A stretch of DNA of 64,000 nt from Methylotenera oryzisoli (GCA_945872425.1 CAMBZE010000004.1:1-64000); one strand, 5' to 3'. Shown: positions 31,900 to 42,105, counted from the first letter of the stretch. Numbers and translations: made by a program. Notes: generated from the letters alone by a model not told the origin.

Positions 31900-32587
31900 A
31901 TTTAGTTACCTGCGGTGCATTTTCCAATGCCGGAAGACACGTTTCAAAAATGGTTTCATGTCGATAGACATCTTCGCTAACGCGCTGTGTAAGCGTCGCT
32001 TGCATAATAGGCAAATCTCCAACCACAGCAAATAAACGCCCACCCACATTCAACATTTTTTCCGCCGCGATTGGACGTAAAGGCAATGAGCCTGTAAACA
32101 CAATCACATCATACGGCACGGCTGCCGCATAGCCAGTTGCAGCGTCAGCCACGTGCAAAGTCACATTGTGAATATTTTGTGCCTGCAAGCGATATTGCGC
32201 GATATTGGACAACTCTGGATAAATTTCCACCGCATGCACATGATAAGCCAAGGTAGCAAGCAGCGCGGTTAGATAGCCACTCCCAGTACCCACTAACAAC
32301 ACCTTGTCAGTCTTTTTAACACCTACAGCTTGTAAAATGCGCCCCTCTAGCTTGGGCGAGAGCATGGTTTGCTCCTCACCGATAGGCAACTCAACGTCAG
32401 CAAATGCTAAGCCGACTTGTGACTCAGCAACAAAGTTTTCGCGTGGCACTTTATCTAATACGGCCAACACCACTGGGTCTAATACTTCCCACGTGCGAAT
32501 CTGCTGTTCTATCATATTAAACCTGGCTTCGCGCATATTAAAACCGGCGGTTTCGTGGCTATCAATCGTTTGTGCTGTTTGTGTCAT
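31889..32587 (-). CDS. protein-L-isoaspartate O-methyltransferase family protein
   Basis: MIEQQIRTWEVLDPVVLAVLDKVPRENFV...LLVGTGSGYLTALLATL; upstream of tolC-like gene. Confidence 0.88.
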   Translation of the reverse strand: MTQTAQTIDSHETAGFNMREARFNMIEQQIRTWEVLDPVVLAVLDKVPRENFVAESQVGLAFADVELPIGEEQTMLSPKLEGRILQAVGVKKTDKVLLVGTGSGYLTALLATLAYHVHAVEIYPELSNIAQYRLQAQNIHNVTLHVADAATGYAAAVPYDVIVFTGSLPLRPIAAEKMLNVGGRLFAVVGDLPIMQATLTQRVSEDVYRHETIFETCLPALENAPQVTKFEF

Positions 32588-32692
32588 GCTGATTACTCTT
32601 CAATGTTTTATTTGACTTAATTATAACGCAAGTGCTGATTGATTATGTTGGACAAAGCCATGCTAGCCAATTGCGATAGCATCACAATCCAA

Positions 32693-34048
32693 TCAACTCA
32701 TTTGATACTGACTTAACTTATACCACAGCGAGCGCTCGCTGATTTCAAGCAGTTTGGCAGCGCGGCTTTTGTTGCCCTGAGTCGCAAGCAAAGCCTCCGC
32801 AATTAAGCGCCGTTCCAGTGCTTCTACTGCATCCGGTAAAGCAAGGGCATTGCCTGCGCTTGCTGCCGTTGCCGACGTCTGCACGGACGATGTGTTTACG
32901 CTCACCATTTCAGCGGGCAAATGTTGCGGCATAATCATTTGATTACCACTAATAATGGCGGCACGTTCCAGCACGTTCTCTAGCTCCCGCACATTACCTG
33001 GCCAGTCATATTGCAATAAATGACTGATGGCAGCGGGTGAAATACTTACATGACGTTTAGCTAGAAAGTGTTGCGCCAAAGCTTCAATATCGGCTTTGCG
33101 CACCTTTAGCGCCGGCAAGTCGATGCGAAATACATTCAAGCGATAGTATAAGTCTTCGCGTAATTTACCTTCTTTAATCGCATCAAGCGGGTTGCGATTA
33201 GTCGCGGCGACAACACGGATATCCACTGAAATAGGACGACTGCCGCCTACGCGTTCAATGATATTTTCCTGCAAGGCGCGCAATAATTTAGCCTGCAATT
33301 GCATAGGCATTTCGGTGACTTCGTCTAAAAATAGTGTGCCGCCATCCGCCAACTCAAACTTGCCAATGCGCTCTTTAATAGCGCCGGTAAATGCGCCTTT
33401 TTCGTGCCCGAATAATTCTGACTCCAACATTTCATGCGGGATAGCGGCACAATTAACCGCCACAAACAGTGCCTTGCTGCGCGGCGAGCCCACATGAATC
33501 GCGCGCGCGACCAACTCCTTACCTGTACCAGTTTCGCCCGCTACCAACACCGTGGCTTTTTCAGGAGCAACCAGCCTGATCGCTTCGGACAATTGCTGCA
33601 TGGCAGGGCTGTTACCCACCAAACCGGTATTGGGCGATTTTTCTTCCCGAAAGAATTGATTTTCTACAACAAGCCGCGCAAATGATAATGCGCGTTTAAT
33701 CGCAACTTCCAGCTCTTCCAAATCAAATGGACGCAAAATGTAATCCGATGCTCCATTTTTCATGGCTTCAATGGCAGATTTAATCTCGCCTTGTGCCGTG
33801 ACAATGATCACAGGTAATTCAGCGTTCTCCTGACGAATTTCTTTGAGCAATTGCAAACCATCCATGCGCGGCATATGCAAATCACTGATCACGCAATCAA
33901 CACTTTGTGTGCGGATAACCTCCAACGCCTCGCGTCCATCTTTGGCGGTAAGTGGTTGATAACCCGCCTGACGTAAGCTAATCTCCAGCAAACGCAGCAT
34001 ATTGGGTTCGTCATCTACGGCTAGTATGGTTTTAATGCTGTCTGACAT
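32693..34048 (-). CDS. sigma-54-dependent response regulator (NtrC family)
   Basis: Receiver domain, GETGTGKELVARAIH, ESELFGHEKGAFTGA, GGTLFLDEV, Fis HTH at the C-terminus. Confidence 0.93.
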   Translation of the reverse strand: MSDSIKTILAVDDEPNMLRLLEISLRQAGYQPLTAKDGREALEVIRTQSVDCVISDLHMPRMDGLQLLKEIRQENAELPVIIVTAQGEIKSAIEAMKNGASDYILRPFDLEELEVAIKRALSFARLVVENQFFREEKSPNTGLVGNSPAMQQLSEAIRLVAPEKATVLVAGETGTGKELVARAIHVGSPRSKALFVAVNCAAIPHEMLESELFGHEKGAFTGAIKERIGKFELADGGTLFLDEVTEMPMQLQAKLLRALQENIIERVGGSRPISVDIRVVAATNRNPLDAIKEGKLREDLYYRLNVFRIDLPALKVRKADIEALAQHFLAKRHVSISPAAISHLLQYDWPGNVRELENVLERAAIISGNQMIMPQHLPAEMVSVNTSSVQTSATAASAGNALALPDAVEALERRLIAEALLATQGNKSRAAKLLEISERSLWYKLSQYQMS

Positions 34049-34093
34049 AGGCTCACTTTAATAGCTGCTTAATTTATAGCCCCTTATTGGGAC

Positions 34094-35824
34094 TCATTCA
34101 TGCAACTGCCGTTTTGGCAGCTTCATTCTAAAATCTGCACCACTGCTGGCCAGGGTACTTTCCTCTACGGTAAGCGAGCCGAAATGAGCGGTGACAATTT
34201 GTTTTGAAACTGCCAATCCCAAACCGATACCACCAGGACGCTGCGTAAAAAATGGGTCAAAAATCTGTGCTTTTTGTGCCTCCGAGACGCCTGCACCATT
34301 ATCAGCAACGCTAACAGTAACGCTCTCTGCTGACTCAAATATGGACACCACAACTTTACCACCTGTTGGCAACACCTGAATGGCGTTGAGTAATAAATTC
34401 AATATAACCTGCGTAATTTGTTCACCATCACATTCTACAAATAATGCTTTTGGCACGGTATTTTCAGCCAACTCGTTAATGACCAATTCTAAGCTGATGT
34501 CTTTTTTATTGGCTTGCATACGCAACATAGCTACCGCATGTTCCAACAAACCGACCATATTATGCATGACAAATTCAGGGTGACGTGGGCGCGCAGAATC
34601 CACCAGAGTAGAAACCAGCTTATTCAAGCGCTCTGTTTCAGTCGTGATAAATGAGGCAACTTCCAAGCCCTCTGTGCTCAGATTTTTTTCACGCGCGAGC
34701 ACCTGTGCCGATGAACGCAATATGCCTAAAGGCGTTCTAATCTCATGACTCATGGCGGCAGCCATTTCACCCGCCACTGCTAGTTTGGCGGCACGCGTCA
34801 AATTTTCTTTTGACAGCGTCAGGTCATCCATCATTTTGCCAAATGCACCAGACAAAGCACGCACCTCAGATGGCCCATCTGCTGAAGGCAACGCAGCTTG
34901 TGATGACCGCATAAATCGATTAGCGTAATCGGTGAGACGTGCCAATGGCTTAGTAATGCTACGCGCCAATGGTGCCGCCAGGAGCGTTGCCAACAACGCA
35001 GTCACTATCAGCAAAAAGATGAAGATATACCCCATGCGATGTACCGGCGCCATCACTACTGACCGATATTGTGTAATTGCCACCTGCCAGTTAAAAATGG
35101 GTGGGGTTGCCAGGTGATTAGCAATTGAGCGCACCTCAATATCATGTGCGGCTGTGATTTTTTTCCAACCCTGCGTTTGGGCAAGCGCTTGAAACCTCCC
35201 AGAATTTTCATCTAACAATGCTGCCGCACTGCCTTGGTTTCCTGTGTTGTCAAGAATGCTTTCAATGTATTTCCAATCAAACAGCACCCACAAAGTACCA
35301 ATTTTTTGCTGATTCACGTCCCTTATATCACTCGCAATCGGTAACCGCTGATGCGTGAGCTCAGCCAGAAGCACCGGATGGTTTGCAAACTGAAATTGCA
35401 TCCACGGCACATTCGTACTGGCTGGCAGACCTATCTCAGACGACCTGCTGGACGCAACCACAATGTTTTGATTATTAACCACATAAAGCACTTGATAAAT
35501 ACCGCGATAGCTGACTTGCAGTTCACTTAAAAAATTAGACAACCGCTTATCAACATCTCCTACCACCACCTCATGCATGATTTCCAGGCGACTCCAGGAA
35601 GCCGCATTTTGCAATCGCTCAAACATCATGTTATCAATTTCACTCAAGGCGGCAGTAGCACGTGCTTGCATATCGCGTTCAATTTCCTCACGCAATACCG
35701 TGCTCGCTTGATAAAACGCGAGTAGTGTGACAATCAGCATAGGCAGTAGCGCGGTTAGCAAGAAGCTGACCAATAACAACTGCTTAACCGACAGCGACTT
35801 CAAATGTAACGGCTTAATTGGCAT
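34094..35824 (-). CDS. sensor histidine kinase with periplasmic dCache-like sensor and HAMP
   Basis: Two TM segments, AAMSHEIRTPLGILRSSAQVLAR, DNGAGVSEAQKAQIFDPFFTQRPGGIGLGLAVSKQIV. Confidence 0.9.
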   Translation of the reverse strand: MPIKPLHLKSLSVKQLLLVSFLLTALLPMLIVTLLAFYQASTVLREEIERDMQARATAALSEIDNMMFERLQNAASWSRLEIMHEVVVGDVDKRLSNFLSELQVSYRGIYQVLYVVNNQNIVVASSRSSEIGLPASTNVPWMQFQFANHPVLLAELTHQRLPIASDIRDVNQQKIGTLWVLFDWKYIESILDNTGNQGSAAALLDENSGRFQALAQTQGWKKITAAHDIEVRSIANHLATPPIFNWQVAITQYRSVVMAPVHRMGYIFIFLLIVTALLATLLAAPLARSITKPLARLTDYANRFMRSSQAALPSADGPSEVRALSGAFGKMMDDLTLSKENLTRAAKLAVAGEMAAAMSHEIRTPLGILRSSAQVLAREKNLSTEGLEVASFITTETERLNKLVSTLVDSARPRHPEFVMHNMVGLLEHAVAMLRMQANKKDISLELVINELAENTVPKALFVECDGEQITQVILNLLLNAIQVLPTGGKVVVSIFESAESVTVSVADNGAGVSEAQKAQIFDPFFTQRPGGIGLGLAVSKQIVTAHFGSLTVEESTLASSGADFRMKLPKRQLHE

Positions 35825-35965
35825 GGATGGCCACGTGCTTATTCACAATAATTTCCCTTTTGAAAGAATAGAATATAATCCGGTTCTCAGCATCAGCTTG
35901 ATTTCATCACTATCAAATAAAGCTGTTACTTAATCTAACAAAGCAAATGTTAGTTTGGAGCAACC

Positions 35966-36988
35966 ATGCGTTTAAATAAACTAATCTGCATTGGCAGTGT
36001 AGCCTTGCTACTCTTGCTGTGCAAGGCTGCGAGTGCAGATGAACCAACTCGCCTTAATAATGGCTTTATGGATGCCTTCAGGCTAGGCGGCTATACCAGC
36101 GCGGGGATTACACTACCAAGAGATGCACACACAAAGGCTACCATCAACGAGATCAGCTTAATATTAACTTGGGAAAATGACAGCCGTTTCAAATTTTTTG
36201 GCGAATTAGAATTGGAAAATCCGCTTTCCTGGGATAGCGGTAACAAACTCAACGCCAAAAAAAGTTTGGTAGATTTAGAGCGGCTTTATCTGGATTATAA
36301 TTTTTCTGAGAAAATCAATCTGCGCGCCGGGCGCTTTCTAACACCCTCTGGACGCTGGAATTTACTGCATGCTGCACCGCTAGTCTGGACAAGTACACGG
36401 CCGATCGTCACAAGCCGGCTTTTTCCAATTTCCACTAACGGCATCATGGCATTCGGCGCCGCGCCTATTGATAGCAGCACTATTGAGTACGCGCTATTTG
36501 TGGAAACCCTCAAAGACCAGATAAATGATGACAACGAAATCAAATTTAGCAATGTTAAAGGCGCACGCATAACGTTTGGCCAAAATGCTAACTTTGGCTT
36601 GAATTTGATGTCTTTTAACGAAAAAACCGTTTCCAACCCCAGCTATCGCATGTTGGGTTTAGACTTTATCACCCACTACAAAGGCATCGAGTTCTTAGGT
36701 GAGGCATTTCAGCGCTGGGATATACACAACAAAGACGGTGGTGGCGGTGCTTATCTTCAAACTGCAGTGCCATTGCCTTTAGCGCAAAATTGGACTGGTG
36801 TTGCACGTCTTGAGACTTTTCATCGGCCAGATGAAGGGCATCATCAACGCTGGCTTATCGGTACAACCTGGCGCATAAAACCAACACAATTATTGAAACT
36901 TGAATTTACAGGCGGCAGTCATGTTCAAAGTGACGATTTATCAGAATCGCCTCGCGGATTTCTAGCCTCATTCGCGGTGCTGTTCTAA
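35966..36988 (+). CDS. outer-membrane porin-like beta-barrel protein
   Basis: Signal peptide; alternating beta-strand pattern, INLRAGRFLTPSGRWNLLHAAPLVWTSTRP, C-terminal aromatic residue (FAVLF). Confidence 0.65.
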   Translation: MRLNKLICIGSVALLLLLCKAASADEPTRLNNGFMDAFRLGGYTSAGITLPRDAHTKATINEISLILTWENDSRFKFFGELELENPLSWDSGNKLNAKKSLVDLERLYLDYNFSEKINLRAGRFLTPSGRWNLLHAAPLVWTSTRPIVTSRLFPISTNGIMAFGAAPIDSSTIEYALFVETLKDQINDDNEIKFSNVKGARITFGQNANFGLNLMSFNEKTVSNPSYRMLGLDFITHYKGIEFLGEAFQRWDIHNKDGGGGAYLQTAVPLPLAQNWTGVARLETFHRPDEGHHQRWLIGTTWRIKPTQLLKLEFTGGSHVQSDDLSESPRGFLASFAVLF

Positions 36989-37485
36989 TGCCAACGTCAA
37001 GTTTAATGCGCCATATTATGCCCATATTGATACTGGCCTGCCTGTTTGTACAAACAGTAAGTTTTGCTGCTGAAAAATCTATCCTTGCGGTCATCGTGGC
37101 TAACGAGCATCCGAGCAAAACCATTTCACACCCTGAACTCAAGCTGATTTATTGGCGAAAAAAAACCTATTGGGCCAATGGTAAACGTATACATCCGGTT
37201 AACTTTCCCGCAGATAACTCTCTGCGAATGCAGTTTTCCAACAGCATATTGGGCAGCTTGCCCGGCGCACAAAATGACTACTGGAATGGCTTATATTTTC
37301 ATGGTACATCACCGCCACATGTCGTGCACTCTGATGAGGCAATGATTCGATATATTCAGGAAACTACCGGCAGTATCGGTTATATAGACGCATGTAAAAT
37401 AGACGCTCGCGTGAAGCCGGTTTTTTGGATTATGTCCAATGGCGATATGAGCAGTGACTTACCTAATTTCAGTTGCGACCAGTAA
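36988..37485 (+). CDS. PstS-like periplasmic phosphate-ABC-type substrate-binding protein (half-size)
   Basis: Signal peptide; VANEHPSKTISHPELKLIYWRKKTYWANGKRIHPVNFPADNSLRMQFSNSILG...YIQETTGSIGYIDACKID. TAATG overlap with the upstream gene. Confidence 0.7.
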   Translation: MPTSSLMRHIMPILILACLFVQTVSFAAEKSILAVIVANEHPSKTISHPELKLIYWRKKTYWANGKRIHPVNFPADNSLRMQFSNSILGSLPGAQNDYWNGLYFHGTSPPHVVHSDEAMIRYIQETTGSIGYIDACKIDARVKPVFWIMSNGDMSSDLPNFSCDQ

Positions 37486-37492
37486 GCTGTCG

Positions 37493-39427
37493 CTACTCTG
37501 CACCAATAAATTCTTTCAAGTCTCCATGCTTATAGGCGCGCGCCGTAGTTTGATAATAAACCACCGCTTCATTCACTAAATTTACATCCGTACTGCCCAA
37601 ATGAGCTTCCAGTGTTTGGGGGTCAATCTGATAAGTTTCTACAGACTGCTTGGGAGAAAGCACGACTAACTTATTGTTTTTATAATAACCCAACGCTTGA
37701 TAATTGCTTATAAACGCTCGCTCAGGTGCTTTTTTTGCCGCCGCCTCAAACATGGATTGCCCATAAAAATGTTGCGCGCCTGAAGTACCCAGCACATCTA
37801 ACAGGGTAGGCACAATATCAATTTGACTGGCAATACGTGAGTAGTGCCCTGCAGGCAATAAATCCGGCGCGTAAAAGAACAACGGGATATGATATTTTTC
37901 TACCGGCAGCTTGGTTTTTCCTGCCACCGATGCACAGTGGTCCGCAACAATCACAAATAAAGTATCTTTGAACCACGGCTTGGTTTTGGCATTTTCAATC
38001 AACTGCCCAATCGCATAATCGGTATATTTCACCGCACCTTCACGGCTGCCCTGTGGCAAGTCAATTTTGCCTGCTGGAAAGGTGTAGGGCCGATGATTGC
38101 TGGTTGTCATAATATGTGCGAAAAATGGCTGGCCCGTTTTAACGTGTTGATCAAGGATATTGAGTGAGTTATTAAATAAACTTTCATCATCAACGCCCCA
38201 GACGTTTTCACTCTGAATGGTCGCTTCGTCAAAATCAGTACGGTCAAACACTTTGTAATCATTACCCATAAAGTAAGTATTCATACTATCAAACACACCA
38301 TAACCACCGTAAATAAAAAATGTGGCATAGTTTTTAGCTTCAAGTAGCTCGCCAATGGTAGCCAAATGTGCAGAATTTGGACGATGCACGATGGCCTGAC
38401 CTGGAATAGGCGGAATCGCAATTGAAAGTGCGTCCAGACCGCGCACGGTGCGTGTACCTGTCGCAAATAGCTTATCAAACACCAAGCTCTCACGCGCCAA
38501 CTTATCCAGATACGGTGTCAAATTTTCTTTATTGCCATAAATACCCAAATACGAGGCCGATAAACTTTCGGCTGAAATAAGCACCACGTTTTTGGGGCGG
38601 CGAGTAAATGGGCCCAGTGGCTTGGCATCTTGGTTGTTATCAGCAATACCCGCAGCGCCTGTTGGCTGCCGGTTTACACCTATAGATTTTAATAACCCCA
38701 ATGCTTGCGTCTGCGGTAGGGTTATATAAAACTTATCGTAATCTAATTCATTACGCCGTGCAGCAGCTGAAAAACTAAAAACACCATTTCCGGCCAGCTC
38801 ATTTGCATAAGAATTTTTGCTAAACTCCATTTGATCTATATTTGCGAACTGATAACTCAATACAGGTAATGCAATCGCTGCGGAAATTAAACTAAGCTTT
38901 TTCTTGGCAGACTGCTGCTCACTGTCAAAGCGTATCAATTTGCTCAATGCAAACAAAACCGTCATCACAATTAACGCGATTCCTAACAATATCAATGGTA
39001 CTGGGTAAGATTCACGAATATTGCCAATTACCTCCTTCGTGTAAATCAAGTAATCCACCGCAATAAAATTAAAACGTGTAGTGAATTCCTGCCAGAAAAC
39101 AAACTCTGACACTGCACCAAATAACAATCCGAACATCACCAAAAACGCCATTAGCCAACGCGCTTTATTCACCCATGCTTTGCTGCGTAAAGCGTTGGGC
39201 GTTGCTGCAGAAAGCAACAGCCAAGGCACGACCAAATAGGTCAGAGCGGCAATGTCAAACCACAAGCCCTTGAAAAAGATGCCAATAATTTCGCTGGACT
39301 CCATTTGTGAAAATCCCACTTGCAGGCTCAACACAAGGCGCAGCAGCAGCCATATTGCTAGCGCCATCCCCGAAATAAAGAGAGAGAACGGAACAATGTA
39401 AGGTTTTTTTCTAAATAATGTAAACAT
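37493..39427 (-). CDS. LTA synthase family protein / membrane sulfatase-like phosphotransferase
   Basis: Five N-terminal TM segments, then the sulfatase fold NVVLISAESLSASYLGIYG...LFATGTRTVRGLDALS...FFAHIMTTSNHRPYTFP...DTLFVIVADHCAS. Start corrected to MFTLFRKKPY. Confidence 0.88.
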   Translation of the reverse strand: MFTLFRKKPYIVPFSLFISGMALAIWLLLRLVLSLQVGFSQMESSEIIGIFFKGLWFDIAALTYLVVPWLLLSAATPNALRSKAWVNKARWLMAFLVMFGLLFGAVSEFVFWQEFTTRFNFIAVDYLIYTKEVIGNIRESYPVPLILLGIALIVMTVLFALSKLIRFDSEQQSAKKKLSLISAAIALPVLSYQFANIDQMEFSKNSYANELAGNGVFSFSAAARRNELDYDKFYITLPQTQALGLLKSIGVNRQPTGAAGIADNNQDAKPLGPFTRRPKNVVLISAESLSASYLGIYGNKENLTPYLDKLARESLVFDKLFATGTRTVRGLDALSIAIPPIPGQAIVHRPNSAHLATIGELLEAKNYATFFIYGGYGVFDSMNTYFMGNDYKVFDRTDFDEATIQSENVWGVDDESLFNNSLNILDQHVKTGQPFFAHIMTTSNHRPYTFPAGKIDLPQGSREGAVKYTDYAIGQLIENAKTKPWFKDTLFVIVADHCASVAGKTKLPVEKYHIPLFFYAPDLLPAGHYSRIASQIDIVPTLLDVLGTSGAQHFYGQSMFEAAAKKAPERAFISNYQALGYYKNNKLVVLSPKQSVETYQIDPQTLEAHLGSTDVNLVNEAVVYYQTTARAYKHGDLKEFIGAE

Positions 39428-39821
39428 GTTTTGAAGTGTCAATGTATGTGTTTTTAATGTTGTTCTTGGTAAAAAATCACATCTTTTATGCAAACAATGC
39501 TTTCTTAGGGCATATTGAGAGTAATCAGAATCAAAAGGCAAGCACCATGCCAGATGTGTAATAGATTGTTTTATTGGTATCTTTTGAAAACATCAACAAC
39601 AAATTCATACAATAATTGCAGGGCTATACGTTAGATGAGGATGATTTTGCGCAAATTTTGCGTAACAGAGTGGCGGTATTGATCAAAAATCTCACTTGGA
39701 TATTGGTTAATCACCCTAAATCAGAGAAGAGATAAAACCAATTTCAAAAGAGAGACAACATCAATAACTAATTGATATTAAATTGTTATTTCATAATTTT
39801 TTGACTTTTACCGAATCAGCA

Positions 39822-39839
39822 ATACGCCGTTCTGCGTAT
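39822..39839. promoter_or_regulatory. perfect inverted repeat, candidate operator
   Basis: ATACGC-cgttct-GCGTAT, about 63 bp upstream of the putative start of the four-gene operon. Confidence 0.3.
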
Positions 39840-39901
39840 CAAAATAGCCTCATTAGAGCCAATAGGCACATAACTTGCCTAGGTTTAGGTACTATACAAA
39901 C

Positions 39902-40576
39902 ATGGTGAAATATAAAATGCTAAGTTCAACTTATTTAGACTATCGCTTTAGTGCAGCTCATTCATTTTTTAATGCCGAGGCTGCTTATCAAAGCCGCTCT
40001 CATGCAGCCACTAAAAGGCATCGCGCCAGCAACATTAAAGTTGCAACCTCTGGTATAAACGCACCTGACCGTCTGGAGATTGAACGGTTTATTCATGATG
40101 TGTTCGCACAGACTTATGGCGCAAACGTACAGCAATTTATGCCTCAACTTATGAGTCTGCGTGATGAAAATGACGAGTTAGTCGCCGCTTTTGGTTTGCG
40201 TGATGCCGATGAAGCGCCACTATTTTTGGAGCGTTATTTGGATGCCCCAATTGAGACCGTGCTGTCCAATCGATTTAACCGAACCATTACCCGCAATCAG
40301 ATTACTGAAATTGGCAATCTAGCCGTGGCTAACCCACGCAATGCCGGCATTTTAATTGCGCATATTATTCAGCATAATTTGGATATGGGCGTGGAATGGT
40401 GCGTAGCAACTGCTCATCGCAGCCTGCAGAATGGCTTGGTCAAAGGTGGGCGCGATGTGTATGCCTTACAAGCGGCGGATAAGTCACGCTTGAATGTTGC
40501 CGAACAAGTCACTTGGGGGCGTTATTACGACAATGCGCCACAAGTGGTTGCGATAAGAGGCGTAGCAGAACTATAA
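39902..40576 (+). CDS. thermostable hemolysin family protein (GNAT/LuxI-fold acyltransferase-like)
   Basis: IERFIHDVFAQTYGANVQQFMPQLMSLRDENDELVAAFGLRDADEAPLFLERYLDAPIETVLS...RNQITEIGNLAVANPRNAGILIAHIIQHNLDMGVEWCVATAHRSLQNGLVKGG. Confidence 0.85.
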   Translation: MVKYKMLSSTYLDYRFSAAHSFFNAEAAYQSRSHAATKRHRASNIKVATSGINAPDRLEIERFIHDVFAQTYGANVQQFMPQLMSLRDENDELVAAFGLRDADEAPLFLERYLDAPIETVLSNRFNRTITRNQITEIGNLAVANPRNAGILIAHIIQHNLDMGVEWCVATAHRSLQNGLVKGGRDVYALQAADKSRLNVAEQVTWGRYYDNAPQVVAIRGVAEL

Positions 40577-40596
40577 ACGTCAGAACTATAAGCGTG

Positions 40597-42105
40597 ATGC
40601 AACAAAACTTAATCAATCAAGCCATTGCGCACCATGCACACCGCCTACCCGAACAAATAGCATTACGTGGGGCAGAGGCCACTTTTACCTATGCTGAATT
40701 AAACCGTGCGATAAAAACCCAAGTTGAAACCTGGCGCGAACTTTGCGTCCACAGGCGCCCTACCATGGCTTTGGCGGTAGAAAATCATCCGGCCTGGGTC
40801 ATTTTAGATTTGGCGGCACTTCAGTGCGAAATTCCGCTCATCCCTTTACCGTTCTTTTTCTCACCCGCCCAATGGCTGCATGCTATGCAGGATGCAGGAG
40901 CCGCCGTGTTAGTCACTGACCACCCGGAAATGTTTGAGCCGCTACTGGCAGAAAAAATAACGCATCGCATTCAGTTTGAACTGGCGGGGAAATTACTCAC
41001 GCAATTTACTTTACGTGAGCAGGGCGAAGTAAGCTTGCCTGCGGGCACAGCAAAAATCACCTACACCTCCGGCACAACGGGCAACCCTAAAGGGGTGTGC
41101 TTGAGTGCGGACAATATGCTCAATGTTGCAAAATCCATCGCTGAAGCGACGAAACTATCGCCTAAAGATGTGCATTTAAATGTATTGCCACTCGCTACCT
41201 TGCTAGAGAATGTTGCGGGTATTTACGCACCATTGCTCGTGGGCGCTACTTGCGTGTTGCTGCCAAGCCACGAGGTAGGGTTGAGTGGCGCAACAGGCTT
41301 GGACATTCAAAAATTATTAGCAATGCTCAAGCAAAATCAGGCCAGCACCGCAATTTTTACCCCTGAATTACTGCACGCGCTGGTTTTATGTATAGAGGCC
41401 GGCGCAGGTTCATCGGGTGATTTGCGCTTTTTAGCGGTAGGTGGTGCGTCGGTATCACCCGCCTTGCTCAAACGTGCGCAAAAAGTGGCTATTCCAGTGT
41501 TTGAGGGCTACGGACTTTCTGAATGCGCTTCGGTGGTTGCACTCAATGCGCCTCACGTCAATAAAATTGGTAGTGTTGGTAAACCATTACCGCACATTAG
41601 TATTGAGTTTACTGATGACAGTGAGATTGTCGTTACTGGCAATGCTTATCTTGGCTATGTCGGTCAACAATACCTACAGCAAAATAGTATTTACACCGGC
41701 GACATTGGCTATATTGATGAAGATAATTTTCTATTTATTACCGGTCGAAAAAAGAATATCTTTATCACTTCGTTTGGGCGCAATGTGTCACCGGAATGGG
41801 TAGAGCGTGAGCTAAAAATATCACCTTATATCGCACAAGCTGCATTGTTTGGCGAAGCAAGGCCGTGGAACGTCGCGGTCATTGTGCCACGGCAAGGTGC
41901 ATCTACTGAGCAAATTGAAAACGCTGTGCAAACCGTGAATCGTGACTTACCGGATTACGCCAGAATTACGCGCTGGATTGGCGCAGGGGAGCCGTTTGCT
42001 GTAAATAACCAGCAACTGACTTCAAACGGCAGAAATCGCCGCGACAGAATTTGGCAGTATTATCAAGACAAAATTAACGCATTATATGAAGGAAATAACA
42101 CATGA
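40597..42105 (+). CDS. AMP-dependent acyl-CoA synthetase/ligase family protein
   Basis: ITYTSGTTGNPKGVCLS, FEGYGLSECASVVALN, YTGDIGYIDEDNFLFITGRKKNIFITSFGRNVSPEWVE. Start MQQNLINQA preferred. Confidence 0.92.
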   Translation: MQQNLINQAIAHHAHRLPEQIALRGAEATFTYAELNRAIKTQVETWRELCVHRRPTMALAVENHPAWVILDLAALQCEIPLIPLPFFFSPAQWLHAMQDAGAAVLVTDHPEMFEPLLAEKITHRIQFELAGKLLTQFTLREQGEVSLPAGTAKITYTSGTTGNPKGVCLSADNMLNVAKSIAEATKLSPKDVHLNVLPLATLLENVAGIYAPLLVGATCVLLPSHEVGLSGATGLDIQKLLAMLKQNQASTAIFTPELLHALVLCIEAGAGSSGDLRFLAVGGASVSPALLKRAQKVAIPVFEGYGLSECASVVALNAPHVNKIGSVGKPLPHISIEFTDDSEIVVTGNAYLGYVGQQYLQQNSIYTGDIGYIDEDNFLFITGRKKNIFITSFGRNVSPEWVERELKISPYIAQAALFGEARPWNVAVIVPRQGASTEQIENAVQTVNRDLPDYARITRWIGAGEPFAVNNQQLTSNGRNRRDRIWQYYQDKINALYEGNNT

